This document shows positions 44,890 through 53,472 of a stretch of DNA of 64,000 nt, in pieces. A program made the position numbers and the translations under genes. The stretch spans positions 186,001 through 250,000 of the forward strand of contig WGMM01000009.1 of NCBI GenBank assembly GCA_016125085.1. The letters run 5' to 3'. How positions within the stretch are numbered: the stretch's first letter is position 1; each line of letters begins with the position of its first letter. The notes beneath the pieces were generated by a model, which saw only the letters and a program-made list of their open reading frames with translations, was not told the origin of the DNA and did no database searches. This DNA comes from a bacterium (GTDB lineage: Bacteria; Planctomycetota; Planctomycetia; Isosphaerales; Isosphaeraceae).

Positions 44890-45371
44890 CCGGAAGATAT
44901 GGCGGGCCAGAACGTTCGACAGATGCAGGCGAACCCGATTTGCAGATGTCGCCCGAAGTGTTCGATGCGATGATGCGTCATGCCCTGTGGGACGCACCTC
45001 TGGAGTGTTGCGGCCTTCTGGCTGGCCGCGCAGGACGGGCATGGCGGATCTATCCGCTGGCGAATGCCTCACGAAGCGAAACTCGCTACGATGCCGACCC
45101 GAAGGCCCTGATCGCTGCCGTTCAGGAGATCCGGCGGGAATCGACCGAAATCGTTGCCATCTATCACTCCCACCCGAAATGGCCAGCGATACCCAGCAAA
45201 ACGGATCTGCGTGAAAATCACTACGGCGAAGTGCCGCGAATCATCGTGGGCCTGTTGCCGAGCCCGCCTGAATGCCGCGTCTGGCGGCTCTACCGTGAAG
45301 AAGAACGCTTCGAAGAGCTGAGCTGGTGCGTGAAAGACGAAGTCGAGGCCGACGCGGAAAGCCATTCCTGA
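44886..45371 (+). CDS. JAMM/MPN+ metalloprotease (Mec+-like)
   Basis: A 161-residue protein. It has an upstream Glu in [10 protein letters not shown] and the exact JAMM zinc motif H-S-H-P-x6-S-x2-D in [15 protein letters not shown]. In Mycobacterium, Mec+ cleaves cysteine off the sulfur carrier CysO, working with CysM. Here the gene overlaps cysK by four bases, consistent with such a route. No CysO/ThiS-like small protein ending in GG is visible in this window. Alternatively it processes another ubiquitin-like carrier. The N-terminal 20 residues look non-conserved. Confidence 0.88.
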   Translation: MTGRYGGPERSTDAGEPDLQMSPEVFDAMMRHALWDAPLECCGLLAGRAGRAWRIYPLANASRSETRYDADPKALIAAVQEIRRESTEIVAIYHSHPKWPAIPSKTDLRENHYGEVPRIIVGLLPSPPECRVWRLYREEERFEELSWCVKDEVEADAESHS

Positions 45372-45419
45372 TCTGCCCCGTATGTCATCCTTCGCACATC
45401 GAAGTCGAAACCGCTGCAA

Positions 45420-46496
45420 ATGACGATGCCCACACCTGATCCTTCGAACCCAGTGCCGAACTTCGTCGTTGACGACGCGGCGAAACGGATCGAAAGCGAT
45501 GCAGGCGTTCGATCCCCGGATGGCTCCGAAGCTTCGAAAAAAAGGCTGCCGAAGCAAGTCAGGCTGGCGATTCGTTATGGCGTCGGCCTACTGATACTGG
45601 CGGCAGTGAGCCGTCAGGGGTGGCGAACATGGGCGAAATGGCAGGCCCAGGGCGATCTTTTCGAGATCAGTTATTTGCCGATGCTGGGCTCGCTTCTGGC
45701 TTATCTGATCGGCCTGGTTTTCTTCGGCATCTATTACGGCGTGATCGTCCGCGGAGTGAAACCAGCGACGGCCATGATCCCGTGCGTGCGGGCCTATCTT
45801 TACAGCCACCCTGCGAAATACGTGCCAGGCAAGGCCATGGTGGTCGTCGTGCGTGTGGGCGTTCTTGGCAAGGCCGACGTCGGCCCGGCGGCGGCGAGCT
45901 TCACGGCGATTTTCGAGACTCTCTCTATGATGGCTATCGGGGGGCTTCTGGGTGGCGTACTGCTGATACTGCCTGAAGGTCATCTCATGGGTGCGGCAGT
46001 CTCGTTCGGGCTGGGAACCGCTTTCTTCTGCACGGTGTTGCCCTGGACATTCGGCAGGGCGGTTCGTCTACTGAAAAAGGGTCTGCCCGCGATCGACCCG
46101 GCCGATTGCCCAAGACCTTCGAAGGCGGACACCGGCAAGCTCGCGGCCCTGGGTGTGGGTGGCTGGCTGGCCTGGGGCGTTTCCGGGGTGCTCACCGTGT
46201 CAGCACTCAGCGGCGGGGCATTGCGGCCCCTGGCGGAATGGCCCCGGATCGCGGGGGCCGTGATGGTGGGTACGGCCGGTGGCTTCGCGCTGCCGATTCT
46301 GCCGGGCGGATTAGGCCTGAGGGAAGGGATTTATCACGAAGTGACGAAGGGAGTGCTCGGCCCTGATCTTGCGATCGCTTCGGCACTGGCTTTACGATTC
46401 GTGTGGGTCGTGGGTGAGGTGATCGCGGTCGCGGCGATTTCCCTGATTTCCGACGGCATGCCGAACCAGGTTTCGAAGAACGAGCTATCGCCGTGA
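45420..46496 (+). CDS. Lysylphosphatidylglycerol synthase TM-type (flippase-like) membrane protein
   Basis: A 358-residue protein with a soluble 45-residue start and about eight membrane helices. It has features of the LPG_synthase_TM/AglD family: RAYLYSHPAKYVPGKAM, the FTAIFETLSMMAIGG helix, and LPGGLGLREG near the C-terminus, a signature for this family. Such proteins move or transfer lipid-linked groups across the membrane. It overlaps the glycosyltransferase by four bases, so the pair likely acts in one lipid-glycosylation pathway. Confidence 0.82.
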   Translation: MTMPTPDPSNPVPNFVVDDAAKRIESDAGVRSPDGSEASKKRLPKQVRLAIRYGVGLLILAAVSRQGWRTWAKWQAQGDLFEISYLPMLGSLLAYLIGLVFFGIYYGVIVRGVKPATAMIPCVRAYLYSHPAKYVPGKAMVVVVRVGVLGKADVGPAAASFTAIFETLSMMAIGGLLGGVLLILPEGHLMGAAVSFGLGTAFFCTVLPWTFGRAVRLLKKGLPAIDPADCPRPSKADTGKLAALGVGGWLAWGVSGVLTVSALSGGALRPLAEWPRIAGAVMVGTAGGFALPILPGGLGLREGIYHEVTKGVLGPDLAIASALALRFVWVVGEVIAVAAISLISDGMPNQVSKNELSP

Positions 46497-47437
46497 TGAT
46501 CAGCGTCGTGATCCCACTTTACAATGAAGAACAAAGCCTGGCGGAGCTGCATCGACAGTTGACTGCGACACTTGGCGCTCTTGCCGAACATTACGAAATC
46601 CTTTTCGTCGACGACGGCAGCCGCGACGGTTCGTGGAGCGTGATCGAATCGCTTGCCGCTGATGACCCTGCCGTACGTGCGATCCGGTTCCGCCGGAATT
46701 TCGGCAAGGCCCGGGCTCTGGATGCCGGATTCGTCCGGGCCGAAGGTGATTACGTCTTTACCATGGACGCCGACCTGCAGGACGACCCGGCTGAGATTCC
46801 CCGATTTCTGGAAAAGCTGAAATCCGAAGGGCTCGATGTCGTCAGCGGTTGGAAACGCAAGCGTTATGACCCCTGGCACAAAGTGGGCCCATCACGAATT
46901 TTCAACTGGATGGTCAGCACGCTGACTGGCTGTCGGCTGCACGACCATAACTGCGGTTTCAAGCTCTATCGCTCTGAAGTCGTCCGGAATGTCGAGATCT
47001 ACGGCGAACTGCACCGGTTCGTGCCGGTTCTGGCTGCGGCGAAGGGGTTCGAAGTCGGTGAGATCGAAGTGCATCACAGGCCCCGCACGTTCGGGCGGTC
47101 GAAATACGGCTGGAACCGGATGTTCAAGGGATTCATGGACTTGCTTGCGGTTGCGGCACGCACGCGGTTCGGCCGCAGACCGATGCACCTGATCGGCGGT
47201 GTGGGCTTCGCACTGTCGTGGTTCGGGGCAGTCGGGATAGCCGTGAGCGCGGTGATCGCGCTCCTGGGTTCATGGGCGGTCGCGGCTGTCGCCATGATTT
47301 TGAGCTGGATCGGCCTTGTCGGCGGACTGGTCCTGATCGCGATCGGTCTGGCGATGGAATGGCAGGTCGCCAGCATTCCGACAGCTGCGATGGATCCGTC
47401 CGACTGGACGGGCCGGATTCGGGTTCAGGACAAATAG
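46493..47437 (+). CDS. Glycosyltransferase family 2 (dolichol/undecaprenyl-phosphate sugar transferase type)
   Basis: A 314-residue protein. The N-terminal GT-A domain starts ISVVIPLYNEEQSL and has the DDGSRDGS loop, the DADLQDDP metal/substrate site, and HHRPRTFGRSKYG near residue 190, typical of polyprenyl-phosphate glycosyltransferases such as GtrB/DPMS. Two C-terminal helices (about 235-260 and 268-290) anchor it. It likely transfers a sugar to a polyprenyl phosphate at the inner membrane. Start is GTG at 46493 or ATG at 46496. Confidence 0.92.
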   Translation: MMISVVIPLYNEEQSLAELHRQLTATLGALAEHYEILFVDDGSRDGSWSVIESLAADDPAVRAIRFRRNFGKARALDAGFVRAEGDYVFTMDADLQDDPAEIPRFLEKLKSEGLDVVSGWKRKRYDPWHKVGPSRIFNWMVSTLTGCRLHDHNCGFKLYRSEVVRNVEIYGELHRFVPVLAAAKGFEVGEIEVHHRPRTFGRSKYGWNRMFKGFMDLLAVAARTRFGRRPMHLIGGVGFALSWFGAVGIAVSAVIALLGSWAVAAVAMILSWIGLVGGLVLIAIGLAMEWQVASIPTAAMDPSDWTGRIRVQDK

Positions 47438-47471
47438 CGATGTCAATCATCCGAGACGATTCGAATTTCGG

Positions 47472-49154
47472 ATGAAAGGCCTGATTGATGGGGCTGATGC
47501 GATGAGCGACGAGCTGTGCGATTCGAATGATACGAAATCCTGGCGCGTTTACGCCGGTACCGTGATCATTCTGATGGCCGTCGGACTCGCCACCGGCCTG
47601 ACGCTGCGCATGCCGACACTGCTCGAAGCCAACGACATCAGCCGATGGTGCACGGTCTGGTCGCTGCTGGAGCGCGGCACCTATGCCATCGACGATTGCC
47701 CATGGCAAAGTCGCACTCAGGACAAAGTCCTGCGCCGCGACCCCTGGTGGAACGGCGAAAATTCAGGCAAGCCGGGAGAGACGGTCGAACCTCCGAAGCG
47801 ATTCTATTCGAGCAAGCCGCCGATGCTGCCGACGATGATCGCCGCCATACTCTACCCGGCGCGTCAGGTGGTCGGGCTTCCGATCGATCATGAAACCGAA
47901 ACACCCAAAATCGCGCGGAATGTGCGAGTGGATGATCCTGCCGCCCCTGGCGGGGTGCGTGTCGAACTGCAAACGCCCGAGCCGCACAAGTGGTCGCTCC
48001 ACGTGGCTTATCTCAAGCCTGTGCTGATTTTGCTGAACGTCGTGCCGCTGGCCGTCATGCTGGTTCGATACCGACGATTTCTGGATGCTGGCGACCATGC
48101 CGACTGGCCCTGGCTGGCAAGTCTGGCTGCCTTTGCGTTCGGTACGTATCTGACGGTCTTCACCAGTACGCTCAATAACCATCTCGTGGCGGCCTGGGCG
48201 GCTTTTTTTGCGTTCGGGGCCATGATTCAGGCCCTGAATGACGATTCAGTCCGTCGCTGGCCCTATCTTTCCGCCGGGTTCTTCTCGGCCTTCTGCGCCT
48301 GTAACGAACTGCCGGCGGCTTCGCTGGCCGCACTGCTTGGGCTGATTCTGTTCATCCGGTCCCCCCGGTTGGCTTTGACGGCCTTCGTACCCGCGGCGGC
48401 GGTGCCAGTCGCGGTCTTTTTCGTCTGTCAGTTCGCTGCGCTGGGAACCTGGGTGCCCGCTTATGCCGAATTCGGCGGCGAGGCTTACGAATATCCCGGC
48501 AGTTATTGGACGACACCTCTCGACCTCGACTATTTCGACAAACACCCCGAGCCCCGTTCGGTCTACCTGGCTCACATGCTCGTCGGGCATCACGGCGTGT
48601 TTTCGCTTTCGCCCATTTTCGTTTTCGCCATGATCGGCATCGCCGCGCGGATGGGCGATCGAAAGGGCAGGGCTCTTGGCCTGACCGGGGCAACGGTCGC
48701 GATTGTTGCAGCAGGGCTCGTCTGGCGGTTGCGTAAAGACGGCGCAATCGATGTGGCAAAGCTGGACTGGATGCTCTGGCTGGTACCCCTCTGGCCGCTC
48801 TTTCTGATCCCGCAACCGGTCGAAGAGCTCCGGGCCAATCGTGGGCTGAAGGTGGCCGCCTGGGCCGCGTTCGTCCTGAGTCTCGTCGTCATCGGATTTT
48901 ATGGCTACAAGACGAACAATTACGGCGGATCGACCCAGGGCCTTCGCTGGCTCTTCTGGCTCATCCCCTTGTGGATGATGTTTTTGCCGGACGGTTTCCG
49001 TGGCGGGGCCGGGTGCATCACTCAGCGCCGGCTCGGATATGCGGCGCTGGGGCTCTCATTCCTATCGGTCGGTTACGGGATCCGCTCGCCATGGACGCAT
49101 CCGTGGATTCTCGATGCTCTGGACCGCTTGGGCTGGTATGTACTGGTAAGATAA
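47472..49154 (+). CDS. Multi-pass membrane protein, possible lipid-linked sugar transferase
   Basis: A 560-residue protein with about 12 hydrophobic helices. A loop of roughly 140 residues between the first and second helices contains E-A-N-D-I-S-R-W. This Asp near the end of the first helix resembles the N-terminal Asp of GT-C glycosyltransferases, but alignment cannot be made here. Operon position right after GT2 supports use of the polyprenyl-linked sugar. A later ATG at 47502 could also start it. Substrate unknown. Confidence 0.65.
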   Translation: MKGLIDGADAMSDELCDSNDTKSWRVYAGTVIILMAVGLATGLTLRMPTLLEANDISRWCTVWSLLERGTYAIDDCPWQSRTQDKVLRRDPWWNGENSGKPGETVEPPKRFYSSKPPMLPTMIAAILYPARQVVGLPIDHETETPKIARNVRVDDPAAPGGVRVELQTPEPHKWSLHVAYLKPVLILLNVVPLAVMLVRYRRFLDAGDHADWPWLASLAAFAFGTYLTVFTSTLNNHLVAAWAAFFAFGAMIQALNDDSVRRWPYLSAGFFSAFCACNELPAASLAALLGLILFIRSPRLALTAFVPAAAVPVAVFFVCQFAALGTWVPAYAEFGGEAYEYPGSYWTTPLDLDYFDKHPEPRSVYLAHMLVGHHGVFSLSPIFVFAMIGIAARMGDRKGRALGLTGATVAIVAAGLVWRLRKDGAIDVAKLDWMLWLVPLWPLFLIPQPVEELRANRGLKVAAWAAFVLSLVVIGFYGYKTNNYGGSTQGLRWLFWLIPLWMMFLPDGFRGGAGCITQRRLGYAALGLSFLSVGYGIRSPWTHPWILDALDRLGWYVLVR

Positions 49155-49175
49155 GCCATTTCGGTGGAGCGTAAA

Positions 49176-49913
49176 TCAGCGTTCAGTAGCACACGCGGCG
49201 CAATTGGCCCGGATCTCCGAACCGACGGCTTCAGCCGTGAATCCGGTGTAGGCACGGGAGAGCGTGATCAACCCCGTGAACAACACGCACACGGCGGCCA
49301 GCTTCATGACCTGGCCACGAAAGTGAGGCGAGGCGAGCCCCGCACCCATTCCGGTGACGAGCAGCATCGGGAAAGTTCCCAGACCGAATGCGGCCATGGT
49401 TGCGGCGCCTGTTGACAGCCGTGAAGTGCTTGCGGCAAGTCCCAGGTTAGCGTAAACCAGCGCGCACGGCAGAAAACCGGTCAGCACCCCAGCGACGAAT
49501 ACGGGCGGCAGCCCCGGCGCTTTGAGCAGCGAGCCGAATTGCCGGGCCGCCTGACACATGGGCGTCGAAATCGGCCCTTTTTGCAATTTCGCAAGCCATC
49601 CGGAGCTTATGATCCCCATATGCCAAAGGCCCTGAACGACGAGCACCGAACCGGCAACCAGCGAAAGCACGGCCTGAACATCGAAAAAATGGTGCCAGCG
49701 CAGTTCAGCCCACGAGCCAGCGAACCCGGCGATAGCACCGAGAAGAGAATAAGTGCAAACTCGGCCGATCGAATAAATGCACTGCCTTAGCAGGTTGCCG
49801 CGCCAGGAGTTCGCGCCCAGCCCGATTCCGATTACGAACCCGCCGCACATGCCCACACAGTGTGCTGAGGCCAGAAAGCCCCCGATAAACACGAGATAAA
49901 GCGGAATAGTCAT
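49176..49913 (-). CDS. Sulfite exporter TauE/SafE-like membrane protein, last gene of cco operon
   Basis: A 245-residue protein with about six helices and the HCVGMCGGFVIG motif near the N-terminus, diagnostic of the SafE-type subfamily next to cbb3 oxidase genes. Proteins in this position (CcoS/CcoG-linked) are thought to help copper handling or oxidase maturation. Its ATG overlaps the ATPase stop by four bases. It converges on the membrane protein at 47472 with only 21 bases between. Confidence 0.85.
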   Translation of the reverse strand: MTIPLYLVFIGGFLASAHCVGMCGGFVIGIGLGANSWRGNLLRQCIYSIGRVCTYSLLGAIAGFAGSWAELRWHHFFDVQAVLSLVAGSVLVVQGLWHMGIISSGWLAKLQKGPISTPMCQAARQFGSLLKAPGLPPVFVAGVLTGFLPCALVYANLGLAASTSRLSTGAATMAAFGLGTFPMLLVTGMGAGLASPHFRGQVMKLAAVCVLFTGLITLSRAYTGFTAEAVGSEIRANCAACATER

Positions 49914-52108
49914 GCGTGTGCCAACGCGCCGGCGGAATCGGTGATTGTCGTGTGAGATTCCTGTACGGGATCCTGGCCGATCGTTCGGGACGAGCCTGCG
50001 ACCACGGCCACGCTGCTCACGAACATGATCGCGGCGGCCATCGTCGGGCTCAACAGCCCCGAAGCTGCGAACAGAAGGCCGATGATATTGTAGAAGAAGG
50101 CCCAGAAGAGGTTGCGGCGAATGCGCCGGACGGTGGCCTTGGAGAGTTCGATCACATATGGCACGGCGGCGATGCGGTCACCCAGAATGCACACGGCGGC
50201 ATTGTCGCGAGTGAGGTCGGCACCGGCACCGAGGGCGATTCCGACATCGGCGGATGCCATCGCAGGGGCGTCGTTATAGCCTTCGCCGACGAATGCGACG
50301 ACGTGGCCTTCGGCTTGCCGTTCACGAACGAAAGCCTGTTTGGCCTCTGGCGAGAGTTCGGAAAGTACTTCGATCGCCAGGGAATTCGCGAGTTTTTCGC
50401 CGGCCGCCGCGTGGTCCCCGGTAAGTACGATCAGCCGGGGTGTTGGCTTCAGTTTCCGGAGAGATTCGATCGCTGAAATCGTATCGTTCCGGAGCGATTC
50501 GTCAAAACCGAAGAGAGCCTGAGCAGGCTGTGGGCCAGACGCGTGAAACAGGAGCATCGAAAGGCCCTGGTTTCTGGCGATTTCGAGTCGATCGGCGATT
50601 TCGGGCAAAAGAGCGATGCCGAAGTCTTCGAACAGGGCCGGGCTGCCGAAAAGGAAACTCGGATCACCCGAAACAGGATCGCTGGCGATCAAACCGCGGC
50701 CCGGCCGTGTTTCGATTCTGCCGATCTCTTCCAGGCCGGTCGGGGCTTCGATTTCTGCGATGCCTGATTCCGTCAAGGCGCGGGCCAGCGGGTGAGAAGA
50801 ACGCGATGCGATCGCGGCCAGAATTCCGCCTGTATCAGGTCTGGTCCGGAAGCCGGAACGGAGGGAATCGACGAGAGCAGGGCGGCCGGTCGTAAGCGTA
50901 CCGGTTTTGTCGAAGACGATCACGTCGACCTCGGCAAGGCGTTCGAGTGCTTCGCCATCGCCGAACAGTACCCCGACACGTGCAGCCTGACCCATGGCTG
51001 ACCACACGGCTAGTGGCGTGGCCAGTCCGACAGCGCAGGGGCAGGCGATGAGCAGCACACTCATGGCAACGAGAAACCCGTGCACGGCATCGCGGTGCCA
51101 GGCATGCCCGATACCTGCAGCGAGAGAGAGCCCCAGAGCGACTGGAAGCAGCCAGGCCGCGACCCGGTCGGCCATTCGGGCGTATTTCCCTTTGATTTCC
51201 CGGGCGTTTCGGACGTGGTCGATCAGCCGGGCGATCGTCGATTCGCTGACCGGCGCGATCGCCCGGGCTGTCAGCGTGCCCTCGACGAGCAGCGTGCCGC
51301 CAAGGAGTTTGTCGCCAGGGGCTTTGGGAACGAGCCGGCTTTCACCGGTAACGATCTGTTCGTCCGTCGCGGCCTCACCCGATTCCACGATGGCATCGCA
51401 AGCGACTCTGTCTCCAGGACGTATCTGAAGCAGATCGTCGCGGCGGATCGAATCTACCGGCACCGATTCGGCGACCGCACCGCGAAGCACCAATGCTTCT
51501 TCAGGCATGAGTTGAGCGAGGTCGTCCATGGCCTGCTGCGTATGCAGCTTGCCGGAAGCTTCGAGCCAGCGCCCCAGCGTGACGAAAATCAGCACCACGC
51601 AGGCGACTTCGAAATAGATCGGCCCCTCGCCCCGAAACACTGCGAGCATCGAAACGAGAAACGCCGCCCAGACGCCGACGACCACAAGAAGGTCAGATCC
51701 GGGCCGACCGGCTCGTACGCCGGCCCAGGCCGAACGAGCCAGCGGCGGACCCAGCATCAGCATCACCGGAGCGGCCGAAAGCAGCGAAAGGTGACGGAAC
51801 AGGTCTTCGTAGGCCCGTTCCATTTTATTGTCTTTCATGGTCGGGCCGTAGACGTCGGGCGTCCACAAGGCCATGGTGAAGACCATGAGATTGAGAGTCA
51901 GAAAGATCGCCGTACCGACTCGAACGAGCATCCAGCGCACAGCAGCTTCTTCGCCCGTGCCCTGAGCGATTTCAGCTGCGAGCCTGCAGCCATAGCAACA
52001 GAAAAGAGGTTCGATCGCCTCATCCGTTCCCGGCTCGGCAACCGCGCCAGGAACGGGCAGACGGCAATAGGCGCAGGGCACGGCGTGCCCGGCGCGATCT
52101 TTGCTCAT
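49910..52108 (-). CDS. ccoI: Heavy-metal P-type ATPase, CcoI/FixI-type
   Basis: A 732-residue copper-type P1B ATPase. The N-terminus has a Cys-rich metal-binding segment (CAYCRLP and CCYGC), then membrane helices, the ion-site CPC in IACPCAVGLATP, the actuator TGES (IVTGES), the phosphorylation site DKTGTLTTG, and GEGYNDAPAMASADVG as the hinge (the usual GDG is GEG here). In cbb3 operons CcoI exports copper for the CuB site of CcoN. The start at 52108 overlaps the preceding gene by ATGA; a longer frame starts at 52198. Confidence 0.92.
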   Translation of the reverse strand: MSKDRAGHAVPCAYCRLPVPGAVAEPGTDEAIEPLFCCYGCRLAAEIAQGTGEEAAVRWMLVRVGTAIFLTLNLMVFTMALWTPDVYGPTMKDNKMERAYEDLFRHLSLLSAAPVMLMLGPPLARSAWAGVRAGRPGSDLLVVVGVWAAFLVSMLAVFRGEGPIYFEVACVVLIFVTLGRWLEASGKLHTQQAMDDLAQLMPEEALVLRGAVAESVPVDSIRRDDLLQIRPGDRVACDAIVESGEAATDEQIVTGESRLVPKAPGDKLLGGTLLVEGTLTARAIAPVSESTIARLIDHVRNAREIKGKYARMADRVAAWLLPVALGLSLAAGIGHAWHRDAVHGFLVAMSVLLIACPCAVGLATPLAVWSAMGQAARVGVLFGDGEALERLAEVDVIVFDKTGTLTTGRPALVDSLRSGFRTRPDTGGILAAIASRSSHPLARALTESGIAEIEAPTGLEEIGRIETRPGRGLIASDPVSGDPSFLFGSPALFEDFGIALLPEIADRLEIARNQGLSMLLFHASGPQPAQALFGFDESLRNDTISAIESLRKLKPTPRLIVLTGDHAAAGEKLANSLAIEVLSELSPEAKQAFVRERQAEGHVVAFVGEGYNDAPAMASADVGIALGAGADLTRDNAAVCILGDRIAAVPYVIELSKATVRRIRRNLFWAFFYNIIGLLFAASGLLSPTMAAAIMFVSSVAVVAGSSRTIGQDPVQESHTTITDSAGALAHA

Positions 52109-52302
52109 CGGGGTTTGGTCAGCACCGGGTCGGTGAGAATGGCCGGAATCAGCCAGACGAGGAAGTAGGTGATCACATATCCCCAGAACAGGATCCACAT
52201 GAGGTGCAGGAACCAGGGGATCTGGCTGCCCACGTAGGTGTGGTAACGGTTTTCCTGTTCGGGCGTGGTGTCGACAGGTGCGGTGGCCTGGTTCGTCGGC
52301 AT
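52105..52302 (-). CDS. Small membrane protein of the cco operon
   Basis: A 65-residue protein with a single hydrophobic helix (about residues 29-53) and soluble ends. It lies between another small protein and CcoI and overlaps the ATPase start. Position and size suggest a CcoQ/CcoH-like accessory subunit, but no diagnostic motif is visible. Confidence 0.65.
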   Translation of the reverse strand: MPTNQATAPVDTTPEQENRYHTYVGSQIPWFLHLMWILFWGYVITYFLVWLIPAILTDPVLTKPR

Positions 52303-52317
52303 GATCGTTCGATGTCC

Positions 52318-52716
52318 TTACTTCATGCGGGCCGAGCGTTCGTAAATACTTGGGCCATCAGTGTCTTCGCGATGTGCTTCTTCGGCCTCGTAGCGAGCCT
52401 GCTCGGCATCGAGTTTCCACTCCTGTTCGAGGAAGCTGCGTTTGGGCTGCTCCATTTGCGTGAACATCCCGTTGCAGATTCCCCACCAGAATAGGAAGAA
52501 GAAGCCAAGACTGGCCAGGAGATAGTTGACGATCGGCGAGATGGCGAAGACGCCGTCCACCTGATGTCGATACAGCAGAATGAATTCGCGCAGCTTGTTG
52601 CTGAACGCGACGAAGCACGGGATCAGGATCAGCAGGGCGAAGATGGCGGTCGTCCAGAAAGACGAACCGCCGAGCTTGGTGGGCCGTTTGACAGGTGCCT
52701 GAGTGGCCATGTTCAT
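52318..52716 (-). CDS. Two-helix membrane protein of the cco operon
   Basis: A 132-residue protein with helices at about 20-38 and 62-80 and a charged C-terminus (EQEWKLDAEQARYEAEE). Its start overlaps the ccoO stop (ATGA at 52713-52716). It may be a structural accessory subunit of the oxidase. Not recognised as CcoP, as it has no CxxCH. Confidence 0.7.
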   Translation of the reverse strand: MNMATQAPVKRPTKLGGSSFWTTAIFALLILIPCFVAFSNKLREFILLYRHQVDGVFAISPIVNYLLASLGFFFLFWWGICNGMFTQMEQPKRSFLEQEWKLDAEQARYEAEEAHREDTDGPSIYERSARMK

Positions 52717-53441
52717 TCGCCCTCACCCGCCGCGGGCGCTGCAGCCGGAGCAGCGGACTTCGCTTCCGGCAGACGTAGCGGCGAAGCCTTGTAGTCTTCG
52801 TAATAGGGATAGCTTTCCAGCCACGATCCCAGCCATTGCAGGTACAGGATCAAGCTCAGGCCCTTTTTGTTCGGCTTGTCGGGCGAGCCGTCGAAGTACC
52901 ATTTGTACGAAGGCATCGGCGAACCCGAGATCAGTGCGTTCGGCTGGAACAGGTGGGCGGCGTGCCAGTCGTTCGAGCGGCGGCCACCTTCACGCGAGAG
53001 ATCCGGGCCGACCCGACGCGTACCGAACATGACGGGACGCTGAAGTTCGTTCTGATATTCCCAGGCTTCGGAAACAGGGCCGAAACGACGGTCTTCGTTC
53101 GAAACCGGGCGGACGAACTGGCTGTGGCAGTGCCAGCATGCTTCGCCAGTGTACGCCTTCCTACCGACGCGGAGTGCCTCGGCCGCACGCTTGTTCAGCC
53201 ATTCTTCCCGTTCGGGGCCGGGGTTCGCGGGTACTTCGCCGAAGGCAGCCTTGAACGGTTCGGGGAACCGCTTGGCCAGGTCTTCGAACTGGAAACGGAC
53301 GTTCGGGTTGACGAGCTGTTCGGCCGTCAGTTCCGGCTGGTCCCTGTACATCAGAATCGGGACCACGGCCTGCGAAACGAAGGCCAGTGCGAAGAAAAAG
53401 AGACCGGCGATGAAGAACACACCGGAGCGATTCTCTAACAT
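52713..53441 (-). CDS. ccoO: cbb3-type cytochrome c oxidase subunit II (mono-haem cytochrome)
   Basis: A 242-residue protein with an N-terminal membrane anchor (about 8-28) and one haem c site CWHCH near residue 103, with a likely axial Met further on. In CcoO this haem passes electrons to CcoN. It lies 31 bases downstream of ccoN. GAGGAG precedes the ATG. The C-terminus ends in an Ala/Pro-rich tail. Confidence 0.88.
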   Translation of the reverse strand: MLENRSGVFFIAGLFFFALAFVSQAVVPILMYRDQPELTAEQLVNPNVRFQFEDLAKRFPEPFKAAFGEVPANPGPEREEWLNKRAAEALRVGRKAYTGEACWHCHSQFVRPVSNEDRRFGPVSEAWEYQNELQRPVMFGTRRVGPDLSREGGRRSNDWHAAHLFQPNALISGSPMPSYKWYFDGSPDKPNKKGLSLILYLQWLGSWLESYPYYEDYKASPLRLPEAKSAAPAAAPAAGEGE

Positions 53442-53472
53442 GGGGGATGACTCCTCGTAGTCTCCGGGTGGA

